Shown piece by piece: positions 48,864 to 57,835 of a stretch of 64,000 bases of DNA. The notes under the pieces are model-generated. The model made no database searches and was not told the origin of the DNA. It saw only the letters and a list, made by a program, of their open reading frames with translations. A program made the position numbers and the translations under genes. Numbering within the stretch: the first letter of the stretch is position 1; every line of letters begins with the position of its first letter. The stretch is taken from positions 1-64,000 of the forward strand of contig NZ_CP029331.1 of NCBI RefSeq assembly GCF_003345255.1, in the 5' to 3' direction. The stretch comes from Pseudothauera hydrothermalis. GTDB taxonomy: Bacteria; Pseudomonadota; Gammaproteobacteria; Burkholderiales; Rhodocyclaceae.

Positions 48864-51800
48864 TCACAGACGAACCAGACGAACCGGCAGCCCGTTGCGC
48901 ACTGAAGTGCCGGACACAGAATCCACCCAAATCGCCTCCCCGTCGCGAGCCGGATCGACAAGCCCAATGTCATTGATGTTGATGCCTGCGGCCAGATCAG
49001 GTCGCTGCGGCTGACGGTACTCGCCCATGCGGTGCGCACGCGCGCCCAGCTCACGATGGCCGTAGCCATGCTCCACAGCCACCACGCCGCGCATCACACC
49101 TTCATGCACGATCACCCGGCATACGCATTCGCCGCCCGGAGACTGTAGCTTGACCAGATCCCCACTGACTAGACTGAGCTTGGCGGCATCGTCCGGATGC
49201 ACAATGACGGGATTATCCGGGTGCAGCGAAGTAATGCGAGTGGCGATGCTATAGGAATTTTGCAAGGCGGACTTGAAGCTGACTGCCAACAGCGGCCAGT
49301 CGGCCTCTCGGTGTATCGCACGCATCGGCGTGCCATCGGCAAAGGCCGGTGGCTGCCAGGTCGCGCAGCCGGAAAAGCGCTTGCCGGTGAGGCTGTTGCG
49401 TGCGCCGCCGACGTTGTCGTTCCACAGCCACAGTACCGACTTGAAGCGGTTGGCCTGCCATTCCGGGTTTTCCTCGTCTTGCGCCTGGTTGGCCGGCTGG
49501 TAGCGCCCACCGCGGGTGTAGAGAAAGGCGACTTTGCGCCATTCGTCTTCCTTGAGCGTCGCTTCGAGCACGGGGCGCAGACGGTCCACGCCGGAAAGTG
49601 CGAGATCCTCGTCGCTGGCATCGCCCACAGGGGTTTTACCGGCAAAAGCGATATTGGCCCCGCCACGTAGATACCAGTGTTCCGGGCGTTCGAGCGGCAC
49701 CCGGTTGCCGTCCATGTCCGCCAGCCCTTCCGAGCCAAAGCCCGGCAGCACCAACGCCTTGGCCAGGGCAATGAAGAAGGTCTCCATGCACACCGGTTGG
49801 CCATCCGCCGTTTTCGCCGCCTTCGGTTCGACCACCGGCCAACGCGCGGTGGTGGCCTTGGTCGGTACGCCATTCCACGGCGATGCCCAGCCCCAGCTCT
49901 CATACATCAGCGAATCGGGTACGATGTAATCGGCAAAGGCGTTGCTTTCGTTGATCAACGGGTCGACCGAAATGATCAGCGGCAGCTTCTTGGGGTCGGC
50001 CAAGTCCTGTTCGATCAGCCGACGAATACCCGGGATGCCATAAACCGGATTGGCGCTCCACAGCACCAGTGCCTTGATCCGGTATGGGTAGCCGCGCAGC
50101 ATGGCGGGGAACCACTCGGTGGCAAGACCCGGCGCGTTGGGGAACCACGCATCGCGCGCCGGATAAGGCTTGCCTTCCGCCTTGCGGCTCGCGAACTCGG
50201 CGGATTTCTCGTACGGCACGTTACGCCCTAGCGGCGTGCCCTTGGGCTTGATCGCACCGGGAAAGCTTTCCAGATCGTAGCGCGGCCCCTTGCCAGCATC
50301 CTTGAAACCGCCACCGTTGGCCACAAAACCGCCCTTCCAGTTTATGTTTCCGATCAGCGCATTGAGCGTAACCACCGCGTAGGCGTTGTAGAAGCCGTTG
50401 CCGGTCATCATGCCACCGTGGGCGACTGCACTGGCGCGACGGCCGTGACTGGTGAATTCCTCGGCCAGGCCGACGATGACCGCCTCCGGCACGCCACAGG
50501 CCTCTGCGTATTCAGACAAACTCAGCTTCATTGCCGATTCACGCAGCAGTTCAAAGGAGGTGCGCACCATGATCTCGCGCTCGCCCACCGACACCGAGCC
50601 GGCGGATTCCAGCGGCACCGGCCCGTTTGCCGCCTCGGCCGGGATTGGTCGCCCATCGGTACCCCACACCAAGTAAGGGTCCGCATCGGTATAGCGGACG
50701 TCGGCTACCATCGCCATGCCAATGTCGGAGCCGCGCAGGAAGCGGCCTTCGCGTGGGTGTCCGGGCTCGACGATCACCAGCCAGGATGCATTGGTGAAGG
50801 ACGGCTCGCCCGCCGCAGTCGCCACGCGGGCATTGGGGTTGGCGAGGTAAGCGGCGTTGAACCGGCCGTTCTCGAACATCCAGCGCATCATGCCCATTAC
50901 CAGCGCGCCGTCGGTGCCCGGCCGGATCGGCACCCAGCGTGCGCGTTCGCCGGCGGCACGGTTGTCGGCGTTAGTAAGCACCGGGTCGACCACTACGTAC
51001 TCCAGCTTGCCTTGGCTGCGTCCCTTGGCAAGCAGGGCGCCTGTGCGCTTGAACGGGTTGCCGGCATTGCCCGGCGCGGTGCCGATGAAAAGCACGAATT
51101 CGGCGTTGGCCAGGTCCGGCTTGGCATGCGGCATTTTCTTGAGATCGCCGAATAACGCCCCAGAGCCCGATCGGTAGGCGCCGCCACAATAAGAACCATG
51201 ACCGATGAAATTCAACGTGCCGTAGGCCTGGTTCCAGAACCGGCGTGCAAAGGCCTCGCGGCCGTCGTTGACGCTGTTCCACACCGCTACCTGATTGACC
51301 CGGGGGCCAAGCTCCGGTGCCTCAGGATCGATCAGCGCAGTGAGATCGCGCAGCGCACGTAAGCCGTCGACATGGCCTTCGCCGAACAGGTCGCCGCCTT
51401 CTACCACTTCCTTGACCAGCTGTTCGAAGGAAATCGGCTGCCACTGCCCGGAATTGCGCGGCCCGACACGCTTCAAGGGGGTGAGCACGCGGAAGGGCGA
51501 ATTCATTTGATCCATCGCTGCGTTACCGCGACCGCAGGCGGTAGAGCGCCCGGCCAGCCCCTTGTCCTGGTAGCGCGACAAAGCGATGAGGCTCTCTTTG
51601 ACCGAGACCTCCATTGGAAGGTGCGGCTCGGTCGACAACGGGTTGTAGGGATTGCCCGCAACGCGTAGCACCCGGCCGCTGGCCTTGTCGATGCGGACCC
51701 GCACGCCGCACTGGGTGGTGCACCCTAGGCAGGAGGTGTAACTGACCTGCTGCGCCGGATTCACCTTCAACTGGCCGCTGGCAGGGTCGATGCTGAACTC

Positions 51801-51947
51801 CGGTTCCGCGGAGCGCCCGTGGATGTTGTGGGCCTGCGGCTCGCTGCCGGTCAAACCGGACACCATGCGGCCGAGGGTCTGGGAGAAACCGGCGGCGAAT
51901 GCAGCCAGACCGCCCGCGGCAATCAGTTCTCGACGTTCGATTTTCAT
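48864..51947 (-). CDS. ttrA: Tetrathionate reductase catalytic subunit TtrA
   Basis: Molybdopterin-guanine-dinucleotide oxidoreductase of 1027 residues from the ATG at 51947. The N-terminus MKIERRELIAAGGLAAFAAG is a twin-arginine signal for export of the folded enzyme. A [4Fe-4S] site is formed by C73-x2-C76-x3-C80 and C138. Cys254 in GHGSYCGGAYRSG is the probable molybdenum ligand. The C-terminal dinucleotide-binding domain (HPDNPVIVHPDDAAKLSLVSGDLVKL) is complete. Family: reduces tetrathionate to thiosulfate with electrons from TtrB and TtrC. Close relatives include selenate and other oxyanion reductases, so the substrate is probable rather than proven. It is last in ttrBCA. Confidence 0.9.
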   Translation of the reverse strand: MKIERRELIAAGGLAAFAAGFSQTLGRMVSGLTGSEPQAHNIHGRSAEPEFSIDPASGQLKVNPAQQVSYTSCLGCTTQCGVRVRIDKASGRVLRVAGNPYNPLSTEPHLPMEVSVKESLIALSRYQDKGLAGRSTACGRGNAAMDQMNSPFRVLTPLKRVGPRNSGQWQPISFEQLVKEVVEGGDLFGEGHVDGLRALRDLTALIDPEAPELGPRVNQVAVWNSVNDGREAFARRFWNQAYGTLNFIGHGSYCGGAYRSGSGALFGDLKKMPHAKPDLANAEFVLFIGTAPGNAGNPFKRTGALLAKGRSQGKLEYVVVDPVLTNADNRAAGERARWVPIRPGTDGALVMGMMRWMFENGRFNAAYLANPNARVATAAGEPSFTNASWLVIVEPGHPREGRFLRGSDIGMAMVADVRYTDADPYLVWGTDGRPIPAEAANGPVPLESAGSVSVGEREIMVRTSFELLRESAMKLSLSEYAEACGVPEAVIVGLAEEFTSHGRRASAVAHGGMMTGNGFYNAYAVVTLNALIGNINWKGGFVANGGGFKDAGKGPRYDLESFPGAIKPKGTPLGRNVPYEKSAEFASRKAEGKPYPARDAWFPNAPGLATEWFPAMLRGYPYRIKALVLWSANPVYGIPGIRRLIEQDLADPKKLPLIISVDPLINESNAFADYIVPDSLMYESWGWASPWNGVPTKATTARWPVVEPKAAKTADGQPVCMETFFIALAKALVLPGFGSEGLADMDGNRVPLERPEHWYLRGGANIAFAGKTPVGDASDEDLALSGVDRLRPVLEATLKEDEWRKVAFLYTRGGRYQPANQAQDEENPEWQANRFKSVLWLWNDNVGGARNSLTGKRFSGCATWQPPAFADGTPMRAIHREADWPLLAVSFKSALQNSYSIATRITSLHPDNPVIVHPDDAAKLSLVSGDLVKLQSPGGECVCRVIVHEGVMRGVVAVEHGYGHRELGARAHRMGEYRQPQRPDLAAGININDIGLVDPARDGEAIWVDSVSGTSVRNGLPVRLVRL

Positions 51948-51969
51948 GATCTTGTTCCCCAGGTTCGGT

Positions 51970-53067
51970 TCAGGCGCCAGAGCGGTCGGCACGGCCGATA
52001 CGATCGAGCGGCAACAGCGTGGTCAGCACGATGAAGAGGAAAATCCACAACCCCGCGGTACCGGCGATGCCCATCAAGCCGTCTGGACCGAGCGGTAGCT
52101 GGTAGTTGTAGTAGCCCGCGCCGGTCTTGGGCACCTCCTGGCCGCCAATGAAGATCGTCCAGCGCATCATCCAGGCTGAATGCAGCGCGAGCAGGCCGAT
52201 CAGCAGCCCGGAGCCAGGCCACTTCAAGGCCAGCAGCAGCGTGGCCACGCTGACCGCCACCGCCCACAGGGCGCTTAACTGCCAGTTGACCGACGGGGCG
52301 ACCTCGGCAAGCGCCTGGGCATGGACCGGCGATACCCCGCTCACGCCCAACCCCAGCCATGTCGCACCCACGATCAACGCCACGCCCTGGGTCCCGGCCA
52401 GCGCCAGCGCCATCCGCCGGGTTGCTGCGGGATCGCCGCCGCCGGGCAGGAAGCGGTTGAACAGCAGGCTCACTCCCAGCCCGCCTGCGAGCGCAGTGAC
52501 GAAAAACTGCACCGGTAGCAGCGGGGTGTGCCACAACGGACGGGCGCGCACCACCATCACTTCCACACCGGTATAGAGCGCCACCAGCGCCGCGCCGACA
52601 AAGGCGAGCAGGGCCGCAGCGACCAGCGCCTTGCGGCTTTCATGCCCGCCGTAGGCCAGCATGCGCGCCAGCCCGGCGAGCTTGCCGCCTTCTTCCGCGT
52701 GGCGCGCGAGCGCAGGGCGGAAGGCCAGCCAGGCGTAGAGGATCAGGCCGCCGAGGTACACCGGGATGAAGAAGGCGCCCCACGACATCCACGAACTCGG
52801 GGTAAAGTAGGCGTAGAAGTGCCAGAAGCGGCCGGGCTGGTGCAGGTCGGCCAGCAGCGCGACCGGCGCGGTGAGCCCGCACACCAACGCCGCCAATAGC
52901 GCCAAGCGCGAGATGCCCTCCCAGCCGGGACGGCGGAACACCAGGCCCGGCAGGGACACCAGATAGGCGCCGTATGACAGACCGATGAGGAAGAAGTACT
53001 GCACCGCCCACGGCAGCCACGCGACTTCGCGCGCGACATTGACGGTTTCGACGATTTCCGTGCTCAT
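51970..53067 (-). CDS. ttrC: Tetrathionate reductase membrane subunit TtrC (NrfD family)
   Basis: Integral membrane quinol-oxidising subunit of 365 residues with about nine hydrophobic helices in the NrfD/PsrC pattern. Marks include WLPWAVQYFFLIGLSYGAYLVSLPGLVF near the N-terminus, HLNQP-like ADLHQPGRFWHFYAYFTPSSWMSWGAFF, and a last helix ending in FIVLTTLLPLDR. It would pass electrons from menaquinol or ubiquinol to TtrB. It lies 19 bp after ttrB and 22 bp before ttrA. It contains no heme motif, in keeping with NrfD proteins. Confidence 0.92.
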   Translation of the reverse strand: MSTEIVETVNVAREVAWLPWAVQYFFLIGLSYGAYLVSLPGLVFRRPGWEGISRLALLAALVCGLTAPVALLADLHQPGRFWHFYAYFTPSSWMSWGAFFIPVYLGGLILYAWLAFRPALARHAEEGGKLAGLARMLAYGGHESRKALVAAALLAFVGAALVALYTGVEVMVVRARPLWHTPLLPVQFFVTALAGGLGVSLLFNRFLPGGGDPAATRRMALALAGTQGVALIVGATWLGLGVSGVSPVHAQALAEVAPSVNWQLSALWAVAVSVATLLLALKWPGSGLLIGLLALHSAWMMRWTIFIGGQEVPKTGAGYYNYQLPLGPDGLMGIAGTAGLWIFLFIVLTTLLPLDRIGRADRSGA

Positions 53068-53086
53068 GATCGCTCTCCTGTAGCGT

Positions 53087-53827
53087 TCAGGCGTGGGCCT
53101 TGCGCGGCCGCCACAGCGTGCCCTGGCCTTCGACCTTGCCCTGGAAGCGTTCGTCGAGGCCGATGTAGAACACGCGCGGCTCGGTGCCGTGCTCGGGCTT
53201 GAGCACCTTCACCTCGCTCTTCGCAGCATCGAGGCGGCGGCGCAGTTCGCCGTCCGGGTCGTTGAGGTCGCCGAAGATGCGCGCGCCGCCGACGCAGGTT
53301 TCCACGCAGGCGGGCAGCAGGCCGGCATCCACGCGATGCGCGCAGAAGGTGCATTTGTCGGCCGTGTTGCTCTCGTGATTGATAAAGCGCGCGTCGTAGG
53401 GACAGGCCTGCACGCAGTAGGCGCAGCCCACGCAGCGCTCGCCATCAACGATGACGATGCCGTCGGCACGCTTCTTGGTTGCACCGACCGGGCACACCGG
53501 AATGCAGGGCGGTTCGTCGCAGTGATTACACAGGCGCGGCAGCACGTAAGTGCCGGCGGGCTGGACGGCGTCGGAGAGTTTTACGCTGTATGTCGACACC
53601 ACGGTGCGGAAGCTACCCTCGGGTACCGCATTTTCCTGGATGCACGATACGGTACAGGCCTGACAGCCGATGCACTTGCGTACATCGACCAGCATCGCCC
53701 AGTGGTGGCCGACCTCGGCCGCCAGAACCGGTGTCGGCAAAACAGCGGCCGCGGCAGTCAGTACCGGAATGCCGCGCAGGAAATTTCGGCGGGAATCCGA
53801 GATTTCATGCGGATGCAGGTTTTTCAT
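53087..53827 (-). CDS. ttrB: Tetrathionate reductase iron-sulfur subunit TtrB
   Basis: Periplasmic electron-transfer subunit of 246 residues from the ATG at 53827. The Tat signal SRRNFLRG is at 12-19. Four ferredoxin-type clusters are indicated: C52-x2-C55-x2-C58-x3-C62 (CIGCQACTVSC), CNHCDEPPCIPVCP, CVGCAYCVQACPYDAR and CTFCAHRVDAGLLPACVETC. It carries electrons from TtrC to TtrA. It is first in the operon. The 242-bp region upstream, shared with the divergent cytochrome c5 gene, should hold the regulated promoter. A frame extending to 53899 has no Tat-signal logic. Confidence 0.95.
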   Translation of the reverse strand: MKNLHPHEISDSRRNFLRGIPVLTAAAAVLPTPVLAAEVGHHWAMLVDVRKCIGCQACTVSCIQENAVPEGSFRTVVSTYSVKLSDAVQPAGTYVLPRLCNHCDEPPCIPVCPVGATKKRADGIVIVDGERCVGCAYCVQACPYDARFINHESNTADKCTFCAHRVDAGLLPACVETCVGGARIFGDLNDPDGELRRRLDAAKSEVKVLKPEHGTEPRVFYIGLDERFQGKVEGQGTLWRPRKAHA

Positions 53828-54069
53828 GACAACGCTCCAGTGGTTGAGGAGTCGCTGCCACTTTATGCCTCGCAAGCAGCATGGGGAAATTGGCAGCATC
53901 GAGGAGCGGACTAGACCGTTTTACCTATTGCACGGCAACGCAGCGCACCGGCGGCCACCTGAGCCAAAGAGCCACCACCTGCGAGCGCGTCGGACATTGA
54001 TGCGGTGCCACAGGCGGCGACAGGGCCGTTATACTTTGTATTTTGCGCCCGTCAGTCAAAGGACCCAGC
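53828..54069. promoter_or_regulatory. Divergent control region between ttrB and cytochrome c5
   Basis: A 242-bp spacer with no gene. On the plus strand TATACT at 54040-54045 is a good -10 for the cytochrome gene, 24 nt before its ATG, with AGGA at 54059-54062 as ribosome-binding site. A single TTGAT half-site at 53997-54001 lacks the second half needed for an FNR box. No clear TtrR operator or ttrB promoter hexamers were recognised. Confidence 0.5.
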
Positions 54070-54528
54070 ATGTCGGATCATCGTGTCGCTCGTGCCGCCA
54101 AGCGGCCTGTCAAAGTCGTACTACCAGCCGTTGCCGTGATCGCAGTCTCACTGCTGGCAGGCTGTGGCAAAGCGCCTGCGGTCGACCCGGAAGTGACCGC
54201 ATCGGCCATTGCCCCGGTTGCCCGCGTCGAACTCAAGTTGGAGAAAATCGCGCCGGGTTCGCGCACCGGCGAACAGATCTACAAGAGCGTTTGCACCAGC
54301 TGTCATGCCGCCGGTGCGCTGGGCGCGCCGAAGACCGGTGAGGCCGGCGACTGGGCCGGACGCTTGGGCAAGGGCCTGGAGGCGCTGGCTGCGTCGGTGA
54401 CCAACGGCATGGGTAACATGCCGCCCAAGGGTGGCGCGGCCGACCTGACCGACAAAGAGATTCTGCGTGCGGTGGCTTACCTGGCCAACACGGCGGGTGC
54501 AAACTTCACCGAACCGCCGGTGGAATGA
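54070..54528 (+). CDS. Monoheme cytochrome c5-type lipoprotein
   Basis: A 152-residue exported cytochrome. The signal ends AVSLLAGC with lipobox Cys32, so the mature protein is probably membrane-anchored on the periplasmic side. The heme motif CTSCH is at 75-79 and the axial Met lies in NGMGNMPPKGG (Met114 or Met117). The fold and the KTGEAGDWAGRLGKGLEAL segment are those of the cytochrome c5 family. It is divergent from ttrBCA and probably shares its control region. It might relay electrons to or from a sulfur enzyme, but TtrABC normally needs no cytochrome c, so the link is inferred only from position. Confidence 0.9.
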   Translation: MSDHRVARAAKRPVKVVLPAVAVIAVSLLAGCGKAPAVDPEVTASAIAPVARVELKLEKIAPGSRTGEQIYKSVCTSCHAAGALGAPKTGEAGDWAGRLGKGLEALAASVTNGMGNMPPKGGAADLTDKEILRAVAYLANTAGANFTEPPVE

Positions 54529-54557
54529 GCTGCGAACGCGGTTAGCACGGTTTGAGA

Positions 54558-54581
54558 AGGGCAGCCTGCGGGCTGCCTTTT
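54558..54581. terminator. Intrinsic terminator after cytochrome c5
   Basis: A 7-bp perfect stem GGCAGCC / GGCTGCC with a TGCG loop, then TTTT. It lies between the convergent cytochrome and rep genes, about 30 bp after the cytochrome stop. Confidence 0.8.
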
Positions 54582-54623
54582 CGATGACACTCCCCAAAAC
54601 CCGCGCTGTACCGGAAAGCGGTC

Positions 54624-56609
54624 TCAACCCCGCCCTTCGAGCATCGCCCGCAGCGCAGCCGCGCGGTTTTTACCTTCCTCCTTGGATAGCGGTTGGTTGC
54701 TGCGCCGATCGCTGATCTTGAGGTCGTCGCCCATCTCGGCCACGAAGCGGCTGATCTCACAAGGGCGGAATTCCTTGCCCGCCTTGCGCCGCTCACACCA
54801 GCTCAGCGTGAGCGTGCGCTGTGCGCGGGTAATGCCCACATACATCAGCCGCCGCTCTTCTTCCACCTTGTCTTCGTCGATACTGGCCTGGTGCGGCAAC
54901 AGGCCCTCTTCCACCCCCACCAGAAAAACATGGGGAAATTCCAGTCCTTTGGAAGCGTGCAAGGTGGCCAGCTGCACGCCGTCAAAGTCGGGGTCGTCCT
55001 TGTCGAGCATGGACATCAGCGCAATGGTCTGCGCGAGTTCGATCAGGTTTTTGCCGTCCTCGGTAGCCTTGCGGCCCAGCCAAGCGACAAAGTCCGCGAC
55101 GTTACGCCACTTGGCGTCCGCCTCACGGCTGTCCAGGTGCTCGAATAGCCAAGCTTCGTAGCCGATGGCCTCGACCAGGTGTTCGAGCAGGCGGCCGGCC
55201 GGCTCGCACGGGACGCGACATTTGAGTTGGCCGATGAAAGCGGCGAATTCCTGTACCGCCTCCAACTGACGGGTGGCGAGGTGTTCGGCCAGCCCCGCTT
55301 CGAACACCGCGGCAAACAGGCTGACATGGCGCGCACCGGCGTAGCGTCCGAGCGCTTCCAGCGTTGCCGCGCCGATTCCGCGACGCGGGGTAGTGATCGC
55401 GCGTATGAAAGCGAGGTCGTCGTCTTCGTTTTGTAATAAGCGCAGGTAAGCGAAGAGATCGCGGATTTCGGCCTTGTCGAAAAAGCTCTGCCCGCCCGAG
55501 ATGACGTAGGGAATGCCGGCGCTGCGCAACGCCTGTTCGATGAGGCGCGCCTGATGATTGCTGCGGTACAGGATGGCATAGTCCTTGAAGCGGGTGCGGG
55601 CGGCGAATTTATGGGCATTGATGGTCATCGCGACCCACTCGGCCTCGGCCTCGGGGTCGCGACAGCTGCGTACTGCAATCTGCTCACCGTGACCGTGTTC
55701 GGACCACAGGCGCTTGTCGAACAGCTTTTGGTTGTTGGCGATCAAGGTATTGGCCGCTTCCAGGATGCGACGCGACGAGCGGTAGTTTTGCTCCAGCTTG
55801 ATCACCCGTAACTGCGGATAGTCCTGCTGCAGCTGCTTCAGGTTGTCCACGTCGGCGCCTCGCCACGCATAGATGGCCTGGTCGTCATCGCCCACCGCGG
55901 TAAACATGCCGCGTTCGCCGGCAAGCTGGCGCAGCAGGCGGTACTGCGCACGATTGGTGTCCTGATATTCATCGATCAGCACATAACGCAGCCGCTGTTG
56001 CCAGCGCTGACGCACCTCTTCATGGTTTTCGAACAGCTGCACCGGCAGGGCGATGAGATCGTCGAAGTCCACCGCCTGATAGGCGCGCAGGATGCGTTCG
56101 TATTCCTGATATGCGGCAGCCGCCGCAGCGGCAAGTTCGTTGTCCGCCCGCTGTGCGGCCTCGGCAGGTGTGACCAAGGCGTTCTTCCATGCGGAAATCT
56201 GCCACTGCAATTGCTTGGCGATGCCTTTGTCGGCATCCCGGGCGGCCTCGGCAACGATCTGCACCGTGTCCGCTGCATCCAGAATGGAAAACTGCGGCTT
56301 CAGCCCGCAGTGCGCGGCCTCCTGGCGGATGATGCGCACGCCCAGCGCGTGAAACGTGCACACCGTCAACCCCCGCGGCGCCCGCCCACCCATCAAATGA
56401 GCGACCCGCTCCTGCATCTCTTTGGCTGCTTTGTTGGTGAAGGTGATGGCCGCGATATGTTCCGGATTGAAACCGCAGGTATCGATCAGATAGGCGATTT
56501 TATGGGTGATCACTCGTGTCTTGCCGCTGCCGGCACCGGCGAGCACCAAGGCCGGACCATCCAGATAACGGATCGCCTCACGTTGCGGCGCATTGAGGAG
56601 TGCAGACAT
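54624..56609 (-). CDS. rep: ATP-dependent DNA helicase Rep
   Basis: Superfamily 1A 3'-5' helicase that clears protein roadblocks ahead of replication forks. From the ATG at 56609 (MSALLNAPQREAIRYLDGPALVLAGAGSGKT) it is 661 residues, against 673 for E. coli Rep. Walker A ends at Lys30-Thr31. Helicase motifs ITFTNKAAKEM, DEYQDTNRAQY, GDDDQAIYAWRGA, KLEQNYRSS and TLHASKGLEFPHV with EERRLMYVGITRA follow. The HIAAITFTNKAAKEMQERV and HASKGLEF blocks and length favour Rep over UvrD. A 100-residue in-frame extension upstream would overlap the divergent TlpA-like gene and is not used. Confidence 0.93.
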   Translation of the reverse strand: MSALLNAPQREAIRYLDGPALVLAGAGSGKTRVITHKIAYLIDTCGFNPEHIAAITFTNKAAKEMQERVAHLMGGRAPRGLTVCTFHALGVRIIRQEAAHCGLKPQFSILDAADTVQIVAEAARDADKGIAKQLQWQISAWKNALVTPAEAAQRADNELAAAAAAAYQEYERILRAYQAVDFDDLIALPVQLFENHEEVRQRWQQRLRYVLIDEYQDTNRAQYRLLRQLAGERGMFTAVGDDDQAIYAWRGADVDNLKQLQQDYPQLRVIKLEQNYRSSRRILEAANTLIANNQKLFDKRLWSEHGHGEQIAVRSCRDPEAEAEWVAMTINAHKFAARTRFKDYAILYRSNHQARLIEQALRSAGIPYVISGGQSFFDKAEIRDLFAYLRLLQNEDDDLAFIRAITTPRRGIGAATLEALGRYAGARHVSLFAAVFEAGLAEHLATRQLEAVQEFAAFIGQLKCRVPCEPAGRLLEHLVEAIGYEAWLFEHLDSREADAKWRNVADFVAWLGRKATEDGKNLIELAQTIALMSMLDKDDPDFDGVQLATLHASKGLEFPHVFLVGVEEGLLPHQASIDEDKVEEERRLMYVGITRAQRTLTLSWCERRKAGKEFRPCEISRFVAEMGDDLKISDRRSNQPLSKEEGKNRAAALRAMLEGRG

Positions 56610-56715
56610 GATGTTTTTACCCGCCGGCGCGAAGGCAACGATGGGCACAGGTGACAAGCCATCTGAAAGCCAGGACAATCCGCAACATCGCGCAGCCTTT
56701 CTGGATAACGGACAA

Positions 56716-57213
56716 ATGAAGGTCAAGATTATCGCCGCGATTACGGTGTTCGTTCTCGCCCTGGCAGGGTTTTGGGTGTTCAGCCACAAGCCGCCCGCAC
56801 CGGAGGTGACCTTTACCACCTTGCAAGGTGAGCGCCTGCGTACTGCCGATCTGCGCGGGCAAGTGGTACTGGTGAATTTCTGGGCCACCACGTGCACCAG
56901 CTGTATCAAAGAGATGCCGGCGTTGGTGCAAACCCATGAAAAATTCGCCTCACGCGGCTACCGCACCATCGCGGTCGCCATGGACTACGACCCCCCGGCG
57001 CAAGTGAAAGCCTATGTGGCGCGTAGCCAACTACCGTTCACGGTGGCGCTCGATACCCGCGGCGAGGTGGCGCAGGCGTTCGACGGTGTGCGCTTGACCC
57101 CGACCAGTTATCTGATCGACAAACGCGGCCGCATCGTACACAAATACCTGGGCGAACCCGATTTCGAACAGCTGCACCGCTTGCTCGACCGTCTGCTCGA
57201 CGAAGCAGCGTAG
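56716..57213 (+). CDS. TlpA-like thioredoxin-fold protein (periplasmic)
   Basis: Membrane-anchored thiol-disulfide oxidoreductase of 165 residues from the ATG at 56716. One N-terminal helix (about 5-23, KIIAAITVFVLALAGFWVF) is followed by a TlpA/ResA-type domain with FWATTCTSCIKEMPAL, active-site Cys60 and Cys63, and the cis-Pro loop LTPTSYLIDKRGRI. Family members keep cytochrome c cysteines reduced or handle periplasmic redox. It is divergent from rep. Several c-type cytochromes in this window could be clients, which is inference. Confidence 0.92.
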   Translation: MKVKIIAAITVFVLALAGFWVFSHKPPAPEVTFTTLQGERLRTADLRGQVVLVNFWATTCTSCIKEMPALVQTHEKFASRGYRTIAVAMDYDPPAQVKAYVARSQLPFTVALDTRGEVAQAFDGVRLTPTSYLIDKRGRIVHKYLGEPDFEQLHRLLDRLLDEAA

Positions 57214-57220
57214 TACGGTG

Positions 57221-57697
57221 CTACGCCGGTGGCGAGCGCAGAGGATAGGCGCGGCCCGCATGGAAGAGATATTCGACCCGCAAAAGCGGCGGCGTCGGGT
57301 GGGCACGCAGCGGGTAACCCACCGCCGCCACCCGCTCGCCGGGTTCAATGGGGGTAAGCTGCCAGGCGTGCAGCAGGCGGGCCGCGCCCAATAACAAGGT
57401 CCATTCGGTGGCCACCAACGGGGCCGGTTGGGTACGCGCCAACAAAGCAGCGCCGTCGACCTGGGCGCGCTGGGCCGGTAACCGATCGGTGCGCAGCTCA
57501 GCGGGCAACGCCAGCGTCGGATCGGGCGCAATCAGCAGCTCGACGCTCGGCAGCGTCCACCGGATTGCGTTCACACGGCCGGCCACATACCACGGCCGCG
57601 CGGTGTCGACGGCGCCCCAGCCCGGCGGCCGCGCCCAGAGCTGCCACGGTGTGGCAGCACACAGTGCAAGGCCGCCAAGAAACAGCCGACGTTCCAT
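57221..57697 (-). CDS. Exported protein of unknown function (DUF6152-like)
   Basis: A 158-residue protein from the ATG at 57697 with a short signal MERRLFLGGLALCAATPWQLWA. The RRLFLGG run resembles a twin-arginine motif. The mature part has WYVAGRVNAIRWTLPSVELLIAPDP and a later EPGERVAAVGYPLRAH. This is loosely like DUF6152, a small periplasmic beta-rich domain often written as an exported unknown. The match is by pattern only. It ends 7 bp from the TlpA-like stop (convergent) and lies downstream of lipA on the same strand, 138 bp away. Confidence 0.6.
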   Translation of the reverse strand: MERRLFLGGLALCAATPWQLWARPPGWGAVDTARPWYVAGRVNAIRWTLPSVELLIAPDPTLALPAELRTDRLPAQRAQVDGAALLARTQPAPLVATEWTLLLGAARLLHAWQLTPIEPGERVAAVGYPLRAHPTPPLLRVEYLFHAGRAYPLRSPPA

Positions 57698-57835
57698 GAA
57701 GCGCTCCGCTCGAAAACCGCACGGCCGCCCGTCTCTCGCATGCACGGGCGGGCTGTCGGTTCGATGCCTGTGAGACGCCGGAGTTCGCAGAGGCTGTCGA
57801 TGGCGGCTCGTCCGAGGCCGACGCGGTGCAAACGG

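Noticed and set aside
53997-54001. FNR-type site upstream of cytochrome c5 and ttrB
   Set aside because: Only the TTGAT half is present; the expected ATCAA half at the right spacing is absent.
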